Assembly: GCF_013340285.1 (NCBI RefSeq)
Contig: NZ_BLVO01000013.1
Coordinates: 293,574 to 357,573, forward strand
DNA length: 64,000 nt
Source: Desulfovibrio subterraneus
GTDB taxonomy: Bacteria > Desulfobacterota > Desulfovibrionia > Desulfovibrionales > Desulfovibrionaceae
Direction: 5' to 3'
Numbering within the stretch: position 1 is the stretch's first letter; every line of letters starts with the position of its first letter. The position numbers were made by a program, and so were the translations under genes. The notes under the pieces were generated by a model. The model was not told where the DNA came from. It saw only the letters and a program-made list of their open reading frames with translations, and ran no database searches. Of this stretch, positions 15,810-24,094 are shown piece after piece.

Positions 15810-17237
15810 CTACTGATTTAGCAAATTCCGACAGTCGATGATGGCAGCTCCATGCGCTACCACCCAGTCAAAGGCGTCAGTGCGAAAGACAAGGTGTGAT
15901 AACTGGTTGCAGAGTGCAGCGTTTTCCGGCTTTGCCAGCCGCCATTGCCAATCCCATTTGATGCCGAGAGATGTCGTCGCATCATCTTTCTCAATCCACA
16001 TGGGGCCGGAGCGCAGCAGCTCGTTCAGCTGCAGCACGCTGGCCGGGATGGCTTTCGGGGGCGGGGCGGTTTCGGCAATGCTTGGCGCTTCCCCCGCGTC
16101 GGCAGCCTCGCGGCGATGGTCCTTCCCAGAGGGAAAGGGCGGCAGGGTGAACGCTGGCGGAAGTCCGGCGAGGATCCACATGGCGAGATCTACACCATGT
16201 GCAACGGCTTCACCGGGATCTTTGCCAGCAGGAACAGGCCACCGTTCCGCTTGAGGGTATGTGGCTTGCCACCAGTCACGCTGCCTTGCTTGCATGGCCT
16301 CTGTGCGCTCGGCCTTCTCGCGGGCTTCTTCCGTGTCATTCTCTGGCTCAACGCGTTCCACATCCAAGGCATTCAGAATGCACAGGCACTTTGTCAGAAT
16401 GCCATGCAGCCATTCATCAGGCTTGCCGCCGAGTGTTCCCATTCCCAGCGCTCCGATTTCTTGCCGACCTGATGCGGCTGTCGCGTCCCAGCAGGCTATT
16501 GCGTCCAATTCGGCCTCGACCACCACGAAGGCACGGGCTTCCGGATTCAGGCACATAGGAACTGAGCTGGAGCCCGGCACCATGTAGTAGCGAGGCCCGA
16601 ACTCGAAGCCGTTGTCTTGGCGGATCTTGATGCGCTGTAGCTTTCTTTCTCGCCAGTAGGGGATGACAATGCCTTTGGGCAGCCACAGGCGTTTGGCTTT
16701 GCCGTTCTCTGATGTTTCTTCTGTAAGACCCCATGCGGTGCGGGAGCGGTATTCCGGCTTGGGATTGTATCCAAGACGGCACCGCTTGGCGGCTTCAAGA
16801 GAAACGCCTCGCGAGGCGAGATAGGCGAGCATCGGCGGGTTTGCGAGCAGGCGCTGGTGGCATGTGGTGACAAATGACCTGGCTTTTTCCTGCCAGAGCA
16901 TTGCGGGATCATCGTGCGTTTTGAACGCGTATTCCCCCCGCGCTTCTCCTTTGCGGCGAGGTGCGGCCAACGGGCGATAGCCGCTTGCAGCTTCCACACC
17001 TGCAAAAGTACAGGCTTCGCGGTATGCCATGCTTCGGAAATCCCGAAGGTACTGGATGATGTCACCTCCACGGTTTTCAGCCCTGCACCAGTAAGTGCCG
17101 CCCTTGCCTTGGTCGGGAAAGGTGCGGAAGCGGTCCTTTCCTCCGCAGGTAGGGCAGGGGGATGCCCATTCACCGCTCGTTTGCTTCACGACCGTGCTTT
17201 CCCCGACGTCTTCACGAACCAGATCAAGAATGTTCAT
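15810..17237 (-). CDS. Phage DNA primase with zinc finger and TOPRIM domain
   Basis: A 475-residue primase. The N-terminal zinc-binding domain has Cys28, Cys31 and Cys51 (SPCPTCGGKDRFRTF then TYWCRAENRGGD), as in CHC2 primases. The TOPRIM-type core is seen in VVEAELDAIACWDA (about residue 247-262), where Glu and the Asp pair bind metal. A long basic and proline-containing C-terminal region follows. It pairs with the D5-type helicase gene located about 275 bases upstream as a phage replication module. Confidence 0.85.
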   Translation of the reverse strand: MNILDLVREDVGESTVVKQTSGEWASPCPTCGGKDRFRTFPDQGKGGTYWCRAENRGGDIIQYLRDFRSMAYREACTFAGVEAASGYRPLAAPRRKGEARGEYAFKTHDDPAMLWQEKARSFVTTCHQRLLANPPMLAYLASRGVSLEAAKRCRLGYNPKPEYRSRTAWGLTEETSENGKAKRLWLPKGIVIPYWRERKLQRIKIRQDNGFEFGPRYYMVPGSSSVPMCLNPEARAFVVVEAELDAIACWDATAASGRQEIGALGMGTLGGKPDEWLHGILTKCLCILNALDVERVEPENDTEEAREKAERTEAMQARQRDWWQATYPQAERWPVPAGKDPGEAVAHGVDLAMWILAGLPPAFTLPPFPSGKDHRREAADAGEAPSIAETAPPPKAIPASVLQLNELLRSGPMWIEKDDATTSLGIKWDWQWRLAKPENAALCNQLSHLVFRTDAFDWVVAHGAAIIDCRNLLNQ

Positions 17238-17512
17238 GAGCTACCTCCAGAAAAGGACTATTGAACGATCACAAAACATGGTCCCGACAATCGTCCTTTG
17301 TTCCAACATCCCTTTATTCTTTTCTTTTTATTAAAAAGGGACGATGAGCGGATAGGTATAGTAAACAACATGCCCGAAAGCGTATTAAAGAGCCCCGCTG
17401 GAATATGGGGCACAATCGTTCTATCGTTCACGCACCTATCCTTGCCCTATCATTTCAGCAGGATAGCAATTGGACTAACGTGTCTGCTGAAGGACCTTGA
17501 TCATGTTTTGCG
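17238..17512. other. Phage replication intergenic region with repeats
   Basis: No gene. This AT-rich stretch between primase and helicase genes holds an inverted pair, CAAAACATG (17271-17279) and CATGTTTTG (17503-17511), near its two ends, and several GGATA/TATCC copies (around 17349, 17446, 17460, 17513) plus a doubled ATCGTTC. It could contain the phage origin or an operator of the replication operon. This is inference from the repeats and location. Confidence 0.35.
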
Positions 17513-19165
17513 CTATCCGTTGCCATAGAGCGTGAGCGCCCTCGGGTTTATGCGAATGCCGTAGTAGCCCTTCACGTTGCCTTCACGCGGGATGCGCTCG
17601 CTGGGGAATCCTTGTTTACGCATGCGATCTCCCATGCCTTTCATTTTGGGCACGTTCTTGGCGCTGACGTTCTTGATCCACCAGCGCTCGAACACGGGGT
17701 AGAGTGTGGCCGAAAGCACATAGCTGTCTTTGATGACTCCGTCGGAGATGAGGCAGTCTTCGAAGAAGTCCGCCATCACATCCTCGTCCTTCCGGTATTC
17801 CGAGGTGGCATCCAGGACTTTGCGCGGCGGGTTGAGCCCCTGCTGCTGATAGTCGAGGCATCCGCGTACCAGGCGGGCAAGGATGCCCGGATATTCCTTC
17901 TGAAGCTTTTCCTTGAGGAAAGGGTCACGCTGCAGCTCGTTGTCAGCGGAGGGGCTGTTCACAAAACGGCGGGTGAATTCCACAAGATGCATGCGGTCCC
18001 AGAAGGCGAAGTCATTTGCAGGAGCATGCGGGCGAACGTTGGTGAGCAGAACCAGCTGATGGGTGGGCTTGAAGCGCACCATGCGCTTGTCGTGCGGGTA
18101 GCGTCCGGTGAGGGTGTCACCGCCGGAATACCATTTTACCTTGCCCGCGCTGAACCGGGTTCCGTCGTCAGGTTCCGAAGCAAAGGCAATACGTCGCCCA
18201 CGCAGTTCCATGATGTCGGCTGAAGGCCCCTGTGAAGAGCGTGCCTGCTTTTGTGCCAGCAGCATTTCAGCGGGAATGGGACCGGCGAGATCGTCGAGGA
18301 TTTCACCAATGGTTTCAACAAGAAGGCCCTTGCCGTTCCGGCCTTCGCCTTCCATCACCAGAAAGGTGTGCTCGTTGGTGAGGCCGGTGATGGCATAGCC
18401 GAAAATGCGGTGCAGATAGGCGACCATTTCTTCGTCGCCTGCCATGATTTCCAGCATGAATTTGTCCCAGGCAGCAGCCTCGGCATCCATACCCCACCAT
18501 TCAACACAGCTTGCCCGATGGAGAAATTCCCCCGGCACCCCCTTTCTGAGCTTACCAGTCCGAAGGTCCAACACGCCGTTGGCAACGGGCAGCAGCCAAG
18601 GCTCCTGATCCAGCTCATCACCACGGATGGCAATGGGATCGTCGATCATGCAGGCAGCCTTCAGGCAATTGTTGATGCCGCCGATGGAGCGCAGGTAGTC
18701 CGCCTGATCTGCCAGCACCTTGCACTGCCGGTTCAGTCGTGACGCACCTTCCTTGTCACCGTCGTCTTCTGCCTGTTGTTTGAGTTTGTAGAGCTCCATG
18801 CGTGTCGAGAGGTAGCAATCAACCACGCGGGCAACAGCGATAGCGGCTTCTTTGGTGATGTCGAAATCCCAGTGGCTGCCACGCCAGACCATCCACTCGG
18901 CAGCCTGGTGATTGAAGGTGAACTTGTTCCGATGGAGCTGGGCGAAGAGCAGGCCATTGCCGATGTCATTGGCCTTGGCGCATTGCACCACAAAGTGACG
19001 ATCCGGTGCGGGATCGACTTCTTCAATGGGGGCCTTGGGCTCTTCAGCCCGGCGTTTGGCTACCTGTTCTCGAATGGCTGCCAGCTCGTCGACGGGGGGA
19101 GCCGGTGATCTATCAGAATTATCAATAGGTTCTGAATTGTGAGGCGTGAAATCGCTGTCGCTCAT
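17513..19165 (-). CDS. Phage D5/P4-type replicative helicase (primase C-terminal family)
   Basis: A 550-residue protein of the phage/plasmid primase P4-family C-terminal group: a D5_N domain (about residues 215-265) followed by an SF3 helicase ATPase. Walker A is EGEGRNGKG (about 272-280), Walker B-like and sensor segments follow (LRGRRIAFASEPDDGTRF and KPTHQLVLLTN), and a winged C-terminal region ends near RINPRALTLYG. It unwinds DNA for phage replication. It is the first gene of the prophage operon at the tRNA side; the next 415 bases have no gene. Confidence 0.88.
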   Translation of the reverse strand: MSDSDFTPHNSEPIDNSDRSPAPPVDELAAIREQVAKRRAEEPKAPIEEVDPAPDRHFVVQCAKANDIGNGLLFAQLHRNKFTFNHQAAEWMVWRGSHWDFDITKEAAIAVARVVDCYLSTRMELYKLKQQAEDDGDKEGASRLNRQCKVLADQADYLRSIGGINNCLKAACMIDDPIAIRGDELDQEPWLLPVANGVLDLRTGKLRKGVPGEFLHRASCVEWWGMDAEAAAWDKFMLEIMAGDEEMVAYLHRIFGYAITGLTNEHTFLVMEGEGRNGKGLLVETIGEILDDLAGPIPAEMLLAQKQARSSQGPSADIMELRGRRIAFASEPDDGTRFSAGKVKWYSGGDTLTGRYPHDKRMVRFKPTHQLVLLTNVRPHAPANDFAFWDRMHLVEFTRRFVNSPSADNELQRDPFLKEKLQKEYPGILARLVRGCLDYQQQGLNPPRKVLDATSEYRKDEDVMADFFEDCLISDGVIKDSYVLSATLYPVFERWWIKNVSAKNVPKMKGMGDRMRKQGFPSERIPREGNVKGYYGIRINPRALTLYGNG

Positions 19166-19580
19166 GCAAGCCTCCGCGTGTTACGAATCCCGTAATTGGT
19201 GCACCAGAAGCGTGTTTGCTTTGCTAACCTTCCATTTTTCCACGCATATTTTTCCATCAGTCGCGCCCAAACCCTGAGCCTCGCAGCACCCGTAGAGCCG
19301 CATGCCGCAGAAGGACCCGCAAGCAGGCAGAGCCTCGGGCCTCGCCGAGGGACGATTTGGTCGGAAGTCTTGAAAGGGAGGGGAGAGGGCGCGGCGCGGC
19401 GAGCCCCCTCTGAAGGATGCCGCCGCATGCGCGGCGGCGTCAGAATCGCATGCAGACCAGAGGGAAAGAAGCGGGTACTGGTGCAAAAACCGGGAACATA
19501 CCGGGAACAAACCCCGAAAACGCAAAAACGGGAAGTTTCAGAGCGCAGCATTTTGCACCTGTAACTTCCCGAATTTATTC
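19166..19580. other. Prophage attachment region next to tRNA-Leu
   Basis: No convincing gene. It holds an 11-pair hairpin at 19416-19441 (loop ATGC), two direct copies of CCGGGAACA at 19490-19498 and 19501-19509, a related CAAAAACGGGAA at 19523-19534, and an inverted pair GTGCAAAA (19481-19488) / TTTTGCAC (19551-19558). Such repeats beside the 3' end of a tRNA are typical of integrase arm sites flanking an att core. The core itself cannot be placed without the other prophage end. Confidence 0.5.
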
Positions 19581-19667
19581 TGGTACCGAGGGCGAGACTC
19601 GAACTCGCAAGCCCTTGCGGGCGGCGGATTTTGAGTCCGCTGCGTCTACCAATTCCACCACCCCGGC
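19581..19667 (-). tRNA. tRNA-Leu (anticodon CAA)
   Basis: An 87-base tRNA with encoded CCA. Acceptor GCCGGGG pairs with CCTCGGT, the anticodon stem GCGGA/TCCGC encloses loop CTCAAAA with anticodon CAA (complement at 19631-19633), the variable arm is long as in leucine tRNAs, and the T arm is GCGAG/CTCGC with loop TTCGAGT. It reads UUG codons. Its 3' end faces the prophage, so the phage probably integrated here and restored the gene's end. Confidence 0.95.
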
Positions 19668-19818
19668 GTGTGAGGAAGCGTTTTATAGTGTAATTACTGC
19701 GCGGTTGTCAACCTGATCAGATCAGAAGAGAAGAGTGTCTGTTGTGGCTATGGCGTGCCGGAAAGAAGTTGCAATCCGGTAGGATCGGGCGCTTGAAGAT
19801 GCACAAGATGGGCGGGCG

Positions 19819-19850
19819 CCCAGACGCCCAGACGTCCAGACGCTTAGATG
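19819..19850. repeat. Four tandem octamers at the end of the VOC gene
   Basis: Units CCCAGACG, CCCAGACG, TCCAGACG and CTTAGATG follow one another with period 8. The last one spans the stop codon of the VOC gene (19844-19846). It may be a slipped-strand expansion. Confidence 0.6.
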
Positions 19851-20263
19851 CGCAGGGTGTGGGCAAGGCAGAGCACATAGCCGTCGGGGTCCGCAATGTA
19901 CCATTCCCGCTTGCCGTACCACATGTCACCCAGTGGCTTCACTTCGGTCACGTTGCCGGCAAGCTTCTCATGCAAGGCGTTTACGTTTTCCACTTCCAGA
20001 TAGAAGGTGGCGCTGGCTCCGGGCTTTCTGCCTGCAAAGGCAGGCAGGTCATGGGCAAAGGCCCGTTCTTCAAGAAGCATGAAGCAGGCACCGCCATTGC
20101 GGACCATGGCGCAGATGAAGTCCTGCTCATTCGTTCTGTCTGTGGCAATGGGGCCACCTTCTTCGGCCACGCCCATTTCGAAGGTGAATCCCAGCGTGTC
20201 GCAGTAAAATGCCAGGGCGCGGGCCACATTGCCTACCATCAGGTTCGGGGTCAGAGATTTCAT
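19844..20263 (-). CDS. VOC/glyoxalase-like family protein
   Basis: A 139-residue vicinal oxygen chelate fold protein (glyoxalase/bleomycin resistance type) with the two beta-alpha-beta-beta-beta modules: MKSLTPNLMVGNVARALAFYCDTLGF at the N terminus and WYIADPDGYVLCLAHTLR at the C terminus. The substrate is not clear. The start at 20263 follows a clear AGGAGGC site. It is divergent from the DUF554 gene. Confidence 0.85.
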   Translation of the reverse strand: MKSLTPNLMVGNVARALAFYCDTLGFTFEMGVAEEGGPIATDRTNEQDFICAMVRNGGACFMLLEERAFAHDLPAFAGRKPGASATFYLEVENVNALHEKLAGNVTEVKPLGDMWYGKREWYIADPDGYVLCLAHTLRI

Positions 20264-20354
20264 CGTGCCTCCTGTAAACAAAATGCTTAACATCCAATGC
20301 GGGGTAGGATACCTCATTCCTCTTTGGCTGCAATCGTTTCATGGAGTATGTAGC

Positions 20355-21041
20355 ATGGTTTTCCCGCTTGGTTCCCTTTTCAACGTGGTGTGTATTGTCG
20401 TGGGTGGCGTCGTCGGCCTTGTTCTGGGCGGACGACTGCCGGATCGCATGCGGGCTATCGTGTTTACCGGGCTGGGACTTTGCACCCTTATCATAGGGAT
20501 GCAGATGGGCCTGAAAACGCAGAATCCCCTTGTGCTTGTTTTCAGTATTCTGCTGGGCTCTATTACAGGTGAGTTGCTCAAGCTTGAGGATCGGTTGACC
20601 GCTCTGGGCGACTGGATGAAAAAGCGCATGCGCAGCGGGAATGAACGCTTCACGGAAGGGTTTGTATCCTCCTCCGTGCTGTTCTGCATCGGTGCCATGG
20701 CCATTCTCGGTTCGTTCGATGAAGGCTTGCGCGGTGACCATACCATCCTGTTCACCAAATCCATTCTGGACGGTTTTGCCTCTGTCGCCTTTGCCGCCAG
20801 TTATGGTGTGGGCGTTATTTTTTCTGCCATTCCGGTTTTCATTTATCAGGCCAGCCTGACGGTGTTCGCCACGGTGCTGCAACCCATTCTGAATGAAGCC
20901 ATGATGACGGAGCTTGTTGCCACCGGCGGCGCACTTATCATTGGAATCAGCATAAATCTGATGGAGTTGCGGCGTATTCCGCTGACCAACATGCTTCCTG
21001 CTCTCGTGTTCGCACCTGTTCTGGCGCGGATTCTCATGTAA
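20355..21041 (+). CDS. DUF554 family membrane protein
   Basis: A 228-residue inner-membrane protein with about seven hydrophobic segments. Family features are GSLFNVVCIVVGGVVGLVLG at the N terminus, FCIGAMAILGSFDEGLRGD in the middle and GGALIIGISINLMELRRIPL near the C terminus. This is the YdfK/YqgA group, whose transport or signalling role is not known. GGAG lies 8 bases before the start at 20355; the longer upstream frame lacks the family fit. Confidence 0.85.
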   Translation: MVFPLGSLFNVVCIVVGGVVGLVLGGRLPDRMRAIVFTGLGLCTLIIGMQMGLKTQNPLVLVFSILLGSITGELLKLEDRLTALGDWMKKRMRSGNERFTEGFVSSSVLFCIGAMAILGSFDEGLRGDHTILFTKSILDGFASVAFAASYGVGVIFSAIPVFIYQASLTVFATVLQPILNEAMMTELVATGGALIIGISINLMELRRIPLTNMLPALVFAPVLARILM

Positions 21042-21118
21042 GGCATATGACAGAGGGGAGCGGCGTATTGCCGGTTCCCCTTTGGATGACATTTTTTGCG
21101 AACCTCGCGTGCAAGGGG

Positions 21119-21146
21119 TTGCACAATCTGTCACAGGTCTTATGCT
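21119..21146 (+). promoter_or_regulatory. Candidate uvrA promoter
   Basis: TTGCAC at 21119-21124 and TATGCT at 21141-21146 with a 16-base spacer, about 100 bases before the uvrA start. No LexA-type palindrome is obvious. Confidence 0.45.
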
Positions 21147-21245
21147 ATGCCCTCAGCGAGAGCGAGCAGGAATGATAGTAATTCCTGATTGTCTAATTCC
21201 GCAAATCATCCATACATTCGAAGACCCTACGGGCATTTCCAGCAT

Positions 21246-24023
21246 ATGACGCAAAAGAATTGTATCCATATAGAAGGCGCAAGGCAGCACAACCTCAAGA
21301 ATCTCACTCTGGACATCCCCCGCGACGAACTGGTCGTGGTGTGCGGTCCTTCGGGGTCGGGCAAGTCCACGCTGGCGTTCGACATCGTCTATGCCGAAGG
21401 GCAGCGGCGGTATGTGGAATCGCTTTCTGCGTATGCACGTCAGTTCCTGCCGCAGATGGACAAGCCGGAAGTGGACAAGATTGAGGGCCTCTCTCCCGCC
21501 ATTTCGCTGGAACAGCAGGCTTCGTCCCGCAACCCGCGTTCTACCGTGGGGACGGTGACGGAGATATACGACTTTCTGCGCGTCTTTTACGCCCGCCTTG
21601 GGACCATGTATTGCCCCGAATGCGGCAAGCCCATTGCTGCCCGCGCCGCGGACGAGATAATTGCCGACATCCTCGCCCTGCCGGAGGGGACCAAGTTCAT
21701 GGTGCTGGCACCGCTGGTGGAGCATCAGAAAGGGACCCATGCCGACCGCTTCAAGAAGTTGAAGGCGGAAGGGTTTGTCCGTGTGCGGGTAAACGGCGAT
21801 GTGCTGACCATTGATGATGTGCCCGCGCTTGAGAAAAACAAGAAGCACAATATCGAGCTGGTCATCGACCGCCTTGTCATGAAGGATGGTCTGCGCGGCC
21901 GTCTGGCCGATTCGGTTGAACTTGCCCTGAAATATGGTGAAGGCCGCCTTATCGTTTCCGTGGTGGGCGGGGAAGAGACTATCCATTCCACGGAATCCGT
22001 CTGCCCCACCTGCAAGATCAGTCTTCCCAAACTCTCTCCGCAGATTTTTTCTTTTAACAGCCCGCAGGGGGCCTGCCCGCGTTGTTACGGGCTTGGTACC
22101 ATCGACTATTTCGAACCCAATCTGCTGGTGCCCAACAAGGGCCTTTCTTTGGCGGATGGCGGCCTGCTGCCGTGGAAGAATCCCAAGGTCATGGGGCGTT
22201 ACGAAGCCGGCCTGAAGGCTCTGGGCAAGGAGTATGGTTTCACGTTGTCTACGCCGTTCAGGGAGTATTCGGACGTGGCGTGGAATGCTCTTTTCTTCGG
22301 CGACAGGAAGACGGACTGGGAGGGCGTGACCTCCATTCTGGAGCGCGGCATGGAATTCGGACAGACCTGGCGCGATGAGCTGTCCCGTTTCCGGCAGAGC
22401 AAGCCCTGTCCCAAATGCAACGGAGCACGTCTCAAGGACGAGTCTCTTGCCGTGCGCGTGGACGATCTTTCCATTTTTGCTTTCTGCTCCCTTTCCGTGG
22501 GGCGTGCGTTGGAATGGCTGCAGGGACGCACCTTCGACAAGTCGCTGGGCATCATTGCCGAGCCGCTGATGAAGGAGCTTACCCATCGCCTCGGTTTCAT
22601 GGTGAACGTGGGGCTCGATTACATTTCCCTCGGCCGCAACATGTCCACGCTTTCCGGCGGCGAGGCGCAGCGAATCCGCCTTGCATCGCAGCTTGGCTCC
22701 GGTCTGGTGGGCGTGACCTACGTACTGGACGAACCTTCCATCGGCCTGCATCCCAAGGACAACGAACGGCTCATCAATACGCTGCGCAGCCTGCAGCGGC
22801 GCGGCAATACCGTGCTGGTGGTGGAGCATGACGAGGCAACCATCCGCGAGGCTGATACCGTTATCGAGCTTGGTCCCGGTTCCGGCATGCTTGGCGGCGA
22901 TATCATGTTCAACGGGCCGGTCAAAGAACTGCTGGCGCATTCCGAATCGCTTACGGCCAAGTATCTGCGCGGTGAAATGGTCATCGAACTGCCCGAGACG
23001 CGCAGGGAAGGGGATAAGGCCCTTGTCCTGAAAGGCGTGACCACCAACAACCTGCAGAATGTGGACGTGCGCTTCCCCCTTGGGGCGCTCACCTGCGTGA
23101 CCGGTCCTTCCGGTTCCGGCAAAAGCTCGCTGGTGGTGGATTCGCTCTACAAGCACATTGCCCTGCATCAGTCCATCAAGGTTGACAGCCCCGGGCAGAT
23201 TCAGGGTATTGAAGGACTTGAAGATATTGAACGAATCGTTGCCATAGACCAGACGCCCATCGGGCGCACACCGCGTTCGAACCCGGCAACTTACACCAAG
23301 GTTTTTGACGAGATCCGGAATATTTTTGCCATGTCGCCCGATGCGAAGAAGCGCGGCTACAAGCCCGGACGTTTCAGCTTCAACGTGCGAGGCGGCCGGT
23401 GCGAAGCCTGCGGCGGCGACGGGCAGATCAGGGTGGAAATGCATTTTCTGCCCGATGTCTACGTGACCTGCGATGTCTGTAAGGGCAAGCGCTACAATCA
23501 CGAGACGCTTGAGGTGCGGTACAAGGGCAAGAACATTGCCGAGGTGCTGGACATGACAGTGCGGCAAGCCAAAGTGTTCTTTGAAAATTATCCTGTCCTG
23601 GAACGCCGTCTTGCTGTATTGGAAGATGTGGGGCTGGAGTATCTCCGGCTCGGGCAGCCCGCCACCACGCTTTCCGGCGGCGAGGCCCAGAGAATCAAGA
23701 TTTCCCGTGAACTCGGCAAACGCAGTCTGCCGGGAACGTTGTATATTCTGGATGAACCCACCACCGGCCTGCATATGCACGAAGTGGGCAAGCTCATCCG
23801 CGTGTTGCACCAGCTTGTGGACAGGGGCGCGACGGTTGTCGTGATCGAACATAATACCGATGTGATCATGGCCTCGGATTATGTTATCGACCTCGGTCCC
23901 GGCGGAGGCGAAAACGGCGGCAGGATCGTATCTTCCGGCACGCCGGAGGCGATTATAGCCGATCCCAACTCTGTAACCGGTTCCTTTTTGGAAAAAGACC
24001 GGCTTACCCGTGCAAACGGGTAG
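21246..24023 (+). CDS. uvrA: Excinuclease ABC subunit A
   Basis: A 925-residue UvrA, the damage-sensing ATPase of nucleotide excision repair. Two ABC modules are visible: Walker A GPSGSGKS (residues 34-41) and a second GPSGSGKSS (near 620), with two LSGGEAQRI signatures. The zinc modules CPECGKP, CPTC-CPRC and CEACGGDG-CDVCKG are all intact. I start at 21246 (MTQKNCIHIEGARQHNLKNL), the family N terminus; an ATG at 21189 would add 19 residues not seen in UvrA. Confidence 0.97.
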   Translation: MTQKNCIHIEGARQHNLKNLTLDIPRDELVVVCGPSGSGKSTLAFDIVYAEGQRRYVESLSAYARQFLPQMDKPEVDKIEGLSPAISLEQQASSRNPRSTVGTVTEIYDFLRVFYARLGTMYCPECGKPIAARAADEIIADILALPEGTKFMVLAPLVEHQKGTHADRFKKLKAEGFVRVRVNGDVLTIDDVPALEKNKKHNIELVIDRLVMKDGLRGRLADSVELALKYGEGRLIVSVVGGEETIHSTESVCPTCKISLPKLSPQIFSFNSPQGACPRCYGLGTIDYFEPNLLVPNKGLSLADGGLLPWKNPKVMGRYEAGLKALGKEYGFTLSTPFREYSDVAWNALFFGDRKTDWEGVTSILERGMEFGQTWRDELSRFRQSKPCPKCNGARLKDESLAVRVDDLSIFAFCSLSVGRALEWLQGRTFDKSLGIIAEPLMKELTHRLGFMVNVGLDYISLGRNMSTLSGGEAQRIRLASQLGSGLVGVTYVLDEPSIGLHPKDNERLINTLRSLQRRGNTVLVVEHDEATIREADTVIELGPGSGMLGGDIMFNGPVKELLAHSESLTAKYLRGEMVIELPETRREGDKALVLKGVTTNNLQNVDVRFPLGALTCVTGPSGSGKSSLVVDSLYKHIALHQSIKVDSPGQIQGIEGLEDIERIVAIDQTPIGRTPRSNPATYTKVFDEIRNIFAMSPDAKKRGYKPGRFSFNVRGGRCEACGGDGQIRVEMHFLPDVYVTCDVCKGKRYNHETLEVRYKGKNIAEVLDMTVRQAKVFFENYPVLERRLAVLEDVGLEYLRLGQPATTLSGGEAQRIKISRELGKRSLPGTLYILDEPTTGLHMHEVGKLIRVLHQLVDRGATVVVIEHNTDVIMASDYVIDLGPGGGENGGRIVSSGTPEAIIADPNSVTGSFLEKDRLTRANG

Positions 24024-24094
24024 TGTCGTTTTTTCCATGACATAGTGTGAAGGTGTTTTTGGTATGTATGCAGTTTACCGCTTAGGAAAAAGGT

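Noticed and set aside
19162-19564. Frames on both strands between the helicase and tRNA-Leu
   Set aside because: Arg/Pro-rich translations on both strands with no ribosome site or family; the stretch looks like attachment DNA.
20127-21134. Minus-strand frame opposite the DUF554 gene
   Set aside because: Low-complexity, His/Gln-rich shadow of a membrane protein gene with no family.
21153-24038. Long open frame (961 codons) antisense to uvrA
   Set aside because: It mirrors uvrA codon use, has no family likeness and overlaps the clear UvrA gene completely.
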